Assembly: GCA_034231615.1 (NCBI GenBank)
Contig: CM067298.1
Span: 66,855,591-66,919,590, forward strand
From: Meghimatium bilineatum
Lineage: Eukaryota > Mollusca > Gastropoda > Stylommatophora > Philomycidae
Direction: 5' to 3'
DNA: 64,000 bases
Of the stretch, positions 60,351 to 64,000 are shown piece after piece. The position numbers and the translations under genes were made by a program. Numbering within the stretch: the stretch's first letter is position 1; the number at the start of each line of letters is the position of its first letter. The notes under the pieces were generated by a model. It was not told where the DNA came from, did no database searches, and saw nothing but the letters and a program-made list of their open reading frames with translations.

Positions 60351-62572
60351 TGACTTAGCTTAGCATTAAATTAGATAGAAGCATCATGAATATTATATGA
60401 GACTGCACGTTTTGTACATACAAGATACCAATGTCAAATGGCATACATTAAACAAAATAGGATAAGATGTTATAATTTGTAGCATACCCTACTCATGATG
60501 TAGCCATCAACCCAGCATTTTTTGGCTGTATTTATTTTCCAGGCAAAATAAATAAGTTCAGAAGTTTGCCTTTGCTTTCTGAACAGTCCGGGGCACAATA
60601 ACCTGCTGCAGGGTTTTAAACTAAAACCTTGGCAATCACAGGAGTCTTCCTTAGATGTGACTTCACACACCAGCATGTGTAAAAATTTTCAATTTTTTTT
60701 TTTTTGCTTTGCCATACTAGTATTTTCATATATTTTTTTTTTAATGTATATGAGACTACATAATTCCATGTACCTGTAGTCTTTTTATTGATACTCTATT
60801 TTGTTTGTGTGTGTGTGTCCCTATCTTGACAAAAACCTATTGGTTAAAACATAAATATATTGTTTTACTCTTCGCAGTGCATATTAAACAAATTGAAAAT
60901 GTTAAAACAATGAAGACTAGATAAATACAATAATGACCTTTCAGGTATGTACCTTCATTATAATTCACTATTAATACCAAAATAGAGAAACAAATCATTA
61001 AGGACAAAAAAATGTGAATTTTGTCAATTACTAGACATTTAGAACTAATGAAGTTTGCCTACTGTATAGTTTACAGAATTCCACAGGTATATATTTTACA
61101 ATGCCCACATCACAATATTTTTTCAATCTCGATACTGAACAATTCATGGCTAATTATATCGCTCCACAAATTAATAAATTCACCTGTATCTAGACGTATT
61201 TGTATAATTTGTATGGAACAAAGACAGAACATTTTTAGGGTCTGCAGATCGGATTGATCATTTTCCGCAATGTATATGGCTAACGTACTTTTATTTTTTA
61301 GCTCTTTGTACATACAAAGAATATAAAATGCATGCCCTTGTGGTTCAGATAGCAGGTGATTTTATATTTTCTGTACCCAGAAGTCAGTGCATAAAGCCAA
61401 GTGGGTCATATTTTTCCTATTCATGGTATAGAGTAAAAGTATACCTAGTTGTCAAACATGGAAAATTATAATGAAAATAATTTCCATTTTTAAAATGCAT
61501 CTAAATTCATCCTACAGAAAGGAAAATCAGTCCTCAGTCTATACCAGTGCATCTAGTTATTTATCAAAGAAGTTTGACCTCTCACAATGTTTATTGAACA
61601 GTCGTACATGTTAACATATGTGGTTAATAAAAAAAATTTTAAATCTTACAAAATGTTACAGCATTATTCGTGGTAAGTAAAGAAAATCATCCTATATTAA
61701 CATCACTGGCGTATATGGGGGAGATACTGATTTAGACTGGTTTTTATTAACCATTGGTATACATAGGAGGGATGTGATTGACATCGTATTGGCCATCTTT
61801 ATCTTCCCAGAAAAATCTGGTACCAATTTCAGTATTGCTGGGTTGTTTTTAGGAGTCTTTGGTGATAATTTTGCGATCAATCACAATGTATCCAGTCTGA
61901 GATTGGTCTAAAAATAAAGCAGGTTACTATGGATTCCTCACAATTTGAAAGACACTCCTCTGGGCCAGGCTGTCGCTGTGTGAGTAGTGAAGTTGGAACA
62001 TTCCTGTAGGTGTATGTTCTGATGTCTGTGTTGTTACTCCACAGATGCAGATACCAGAGTCACTTCAGTATAATTGTACTTGCAATCAAACCTTTGGTGA
62101 TCTAAAAATATTTAACAGAACAAGAAATTGAGTATTGGACCATCTGATTAGGAAGCCACTACACTAACAACCAAGCTCCCTTAATTGCCTGATACAACTG
62201 TGCCATTTGCCTTTTATATATTTCTCATACCTGAGTGAAATATTTCTTACTGCTTGTTGCATCCCTGAAATATGAATTTACATTCCCATGTACTTTATAC
62301 ATCTTGAATTAATATCAGGTAGATCAATGGATAGTGTACACTAAACATCCAGCAACTTTACAACTTAAACAAATAACTCTACACTAGCTTATACACAGAG
62401 CAAACATTATAGAAAGAAAATACATGCACAAGTGGCCCTAAACACTATAAATGACACAGGAAAAATGTGAAATGGGTTGGTGATGCTGTATTATATACAA
62501 TTTAACTGACTAGTATTATAATACAAATGAATGTACATATGAAGTAATAATTATAAATTATATACACATTTG
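60351..62572. other. Intron, no gene seen
   Basis: AT-rich. 61700-61910 is open on both strands without a recognisable domain. No finger motif found. Confidence 0.4.
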
Positions 62573-62736
62573 TCACATATGGCATTTGTTCATATGCTTA
62601 ACATAATGTCCACGGTGAAACAGTTTGCGACCACAAAGTTGACACTCAAACTTGAACTTGGCCATACTATCAGTCAAATATTGAGCATCTGGCTTCCTAG
62701 GTGAGTAAGTGGAAATAGAAGTTTGAGCCATCACAG
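62573..62736 (-). CDS. Terminal exon B13, single zinc finger
   Basis: The shortest variant exon, 53 residues after the split codon, with acceptor CTTTCTTTCTGCAG above 62736. About 30 residues of Ser/Thr-rich linker lead to one C2H2 finger: CQLC, twelve residues, H-x4-H, then a final Met before the stop. No second finger follows in any frame before 62573. A single-finger isoform would bind DNA weakly alone, so it may act through dimerisation or protein contacts (inference). The acceptor and phase match the other exons, which argues against it being a broken copy. Confidence 0.7.
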
Positions 62737-63074
62737 CTGCAGAAAGAAAGAATGATAGTGTGTGTACATATACCACTCTGGTTATGTTCATTCACTTTTC
62801 TGTGAGATAACTGATCTGATGAACAACATCACATGATTGCAGGATGGTTAATTTTGTCATGTACGACTAGTGAATGAACTACAGGTAGGTCAAAATGCTA
62901 TAACGGTTAAATATTTTTACAGGGCATCCCCCCGCCCCCTTTTCATTTCAAAAAGTCAAAATGTTGAAAATATAAATATTTTTAAATATTTGCAGTACAT
63001 CTAGCTGTTTTAATGAAGGTAAAAATAAATACAGAGCTACCTGCCTAATTTACTACATTAAAAGCTACAACAAT

Positions 63075-63481
63075 TTATGACACCTCTCCAGAAATGTGGA
63101 TGTTTTTACAATGTCTCCTCAAATCATGTCTATAAGTAAAACTGCGTTCACAAAATGGACATATGTGTCTCTTCAGAGTAAAACTACCTCCACATACATT
63201 CTGATGCCTCCTTAGTGTTGAACGGTGCATAAATGACAGTGGGCATTTCTCACACTGAAAAGGTTTATTAGTCGTGTGCATATTCAAATGTTCTACTAAG
63301 AGGAACTCTGAATGAAAACCTTTATCACAGTAATAGCACCAACATGTGTAAGATGTTTTGTCTGCCCTATTTGAAGGAGTTGAAATTACATTTGCATCTC
63401 TGTTTAGTTCTTGGATTGAGGAAGTATTCTCTGCTGGCCTGTCTTTTTCTGATCTTTTGTAGCTGACATATCTTGTTCCCT
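63075..63481 (-). CDS. Terminal exon B14, three zinc fingers
   Basis: This is the largest and most promoter-proximal variant exon seen, 134 residues after the split codon. The acceptor is a TTTTCTCATCCTCAG-type site just above 63481, and the stop is TAA at 63075. A polar leader of about 47 residues precedes three fingers: a C2H2 finger beginning CYYC (about residues 52-72), a C2HC finger beginning CEKC (about 80-100) and a C2H2 finger beginning CPFC ending H-x4-H (about 109-130). The reading frame is open well upstream of its first methionine, so an ATG-based search shortens it. It should give the product a three-finger DNA-binding end, unlike the two-finger neighbours. Confidence 0.8.
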
Positions 63482-64000
63482 CTGAGGATGAGAAAAGGCA
63501 AAGCCATTGAAGTGGCCCAGTTTCTCATTTTACCTATACTAATGTGCTGGAAAAATTATAATGTGTTACATTGCCCTTTAGTTAATCCCTCAGACCAAAA
63601 GGTAAGAAAGTGATATGAATTTTTAATGGTTTATTTCATTAAACTTGGAAATCAACATTTTTCGCATGAGGAACACTTTTAAACTATCATTCATTATAAT
63701 GTTTACTTGATTACAAACTGTTTTTCCAATAAAACTTAGAATAGGTGTGAAAAAACTTTGCACTGAAAATGTAAATTTGAATCCCACACAAGCTAGTTTT
63801 GGAGCGGAAGTCTTAAAATTGTGGACACCTTAAATACATAACATTAATTGGTATAATGTGGCTAATTGATATAGTAAAGGCATATTGACAAAAATTCTTT
63901 TTTAAAAAACCACCCCTTGATTCATATTTAGTTACCTATAGTGGAGGTCATGATAAAATAACCATCGGGAAAGTTAAGTCTTAGGCTATATATAGCTCCC
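63482..64000. other. Intron upstream of exon B14
   Basis: AT-rich; no constant exon or further finger exon is visible before the window ends. Confidence 0.45.

Larger units (their letters stand above)
1915..63481 (-). other. Array of 18 alternative terminal zinc-finger exons of one BTB/POZ-type locus
   Basis: Eighteen minus-strand exons share one design: pyrimidine tract plus AG acceptor, entry after the first base of a codon, zinc fingers, then a stop. In every one the coding length minus two bases is a multiple of three, so each could join the same upstream donor. In insects this layout is known from BTB transcription factors whose constant N-terminal half is spliced to one of many DNA-binding C-termini; lola has the most such exons. 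The BTB exons are not in the window and should lie above 64000. Order of transcription is from 63481 down to 1915. That this is one gene is inference from phase, strand and family resemblance; lola, broad or tramtrack-like identity is not settled. Confidence 0.8.

Noticed and set aside
60470-60676. Cys-containing minus-strand frame as a further finger exon
   Set aside because: Cys and His spacing does not form a finger and there is no matching acceptor.
61692-61912. Frames open on both strands
   Set aside because: No recognisable domain; AT-rich intron can give such frames by chance.
1915-63481. Firm naming of the locus as lola
   Set aside because: Layout fits best, but the fingers lack the E-C-G ending I associate with classical lola exons and the BTB exon is not in the window. 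Broad, tramtrack or an unnamed relative remain possible.
1-64000. CRISPR array, LTR retroelement or retroviral copy
   Set aside because: No regularly spaced identical repeats and no gag, protease or integrase-like frames with long terminal repeats were seen. Tandem repeats found are minisatellites or duplications.

Overview
The window reads as nuclear DNA of an arthropod, most likely an insect with a large, AT-rich, transposon-laden genome. The evidence is long introns, GT-AG style acceptors, C2H2 zinc-finger exons typical of insect BTB/POZ transcription-factor loci, and many LINE, SINE, mariner, Tc1, pogo-like and hAT-like fragments. The order cannot be fixed from the sequence; a polyneopteran-like genome is only a guess.

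One host locus runs through the whole window on the minus strand. I find 18 separate terminal coding exons between 1915 and 63481. Each has a pyrimidine-rich tract ending in AG, enters in the same codon phase (one base of the split codon lies upstream), encodes zinc fingers and ends in its own stop. This is the layout of a gene with a shared 5' part, normally a BTB domain, spliced to one of many mutually exclusive 3' exons. Drosophila lola is the best-known case; fru, br, ttk and mod(mdg4) are smaller or differ in finger type. The shared 5' exons are not in the window and would lie beyond 64000.

The exons form two families. Family B (14 exons, 23845-63481, nearer the presumed promoter) mostly carries a C2H2 finger followed by a C2HC finger. 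Family A (4 exons, 1915-13205, the distal end) carries a C-x4-C finger, an ordinary finger and a conserved C-terminal tail with an N-K-x-F core and P-x-P-x-T-L. Fingers with an E-C-G ending, which I associate with classical lola exons, are absent, so I leave the gene symbol blank.

The introns hold the mobile-element debris. Main pieces are a foldback mariner touching the last exon (579-1898); a mariner with both ends and two nested insertions (3335-5284); a palindromic element with telomere-like sequence (10575-10900); LINE pieces in at least eleven places; a Tc1 pair (22198-23032 and 28005-29460); two related SINE families, four copies with clear target-site duplications; pogo-like MITEs; a hAT-like MITE; and several tandem or dispersed repeats. 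The only other long coding region is an intronless plus-strand ORF pair (25403-27085) of a family widespread in arthropods and of unknown function. I see no tRNA or rRNA gene that looks functional, no CRISPR, and no retroviral or LTR element.
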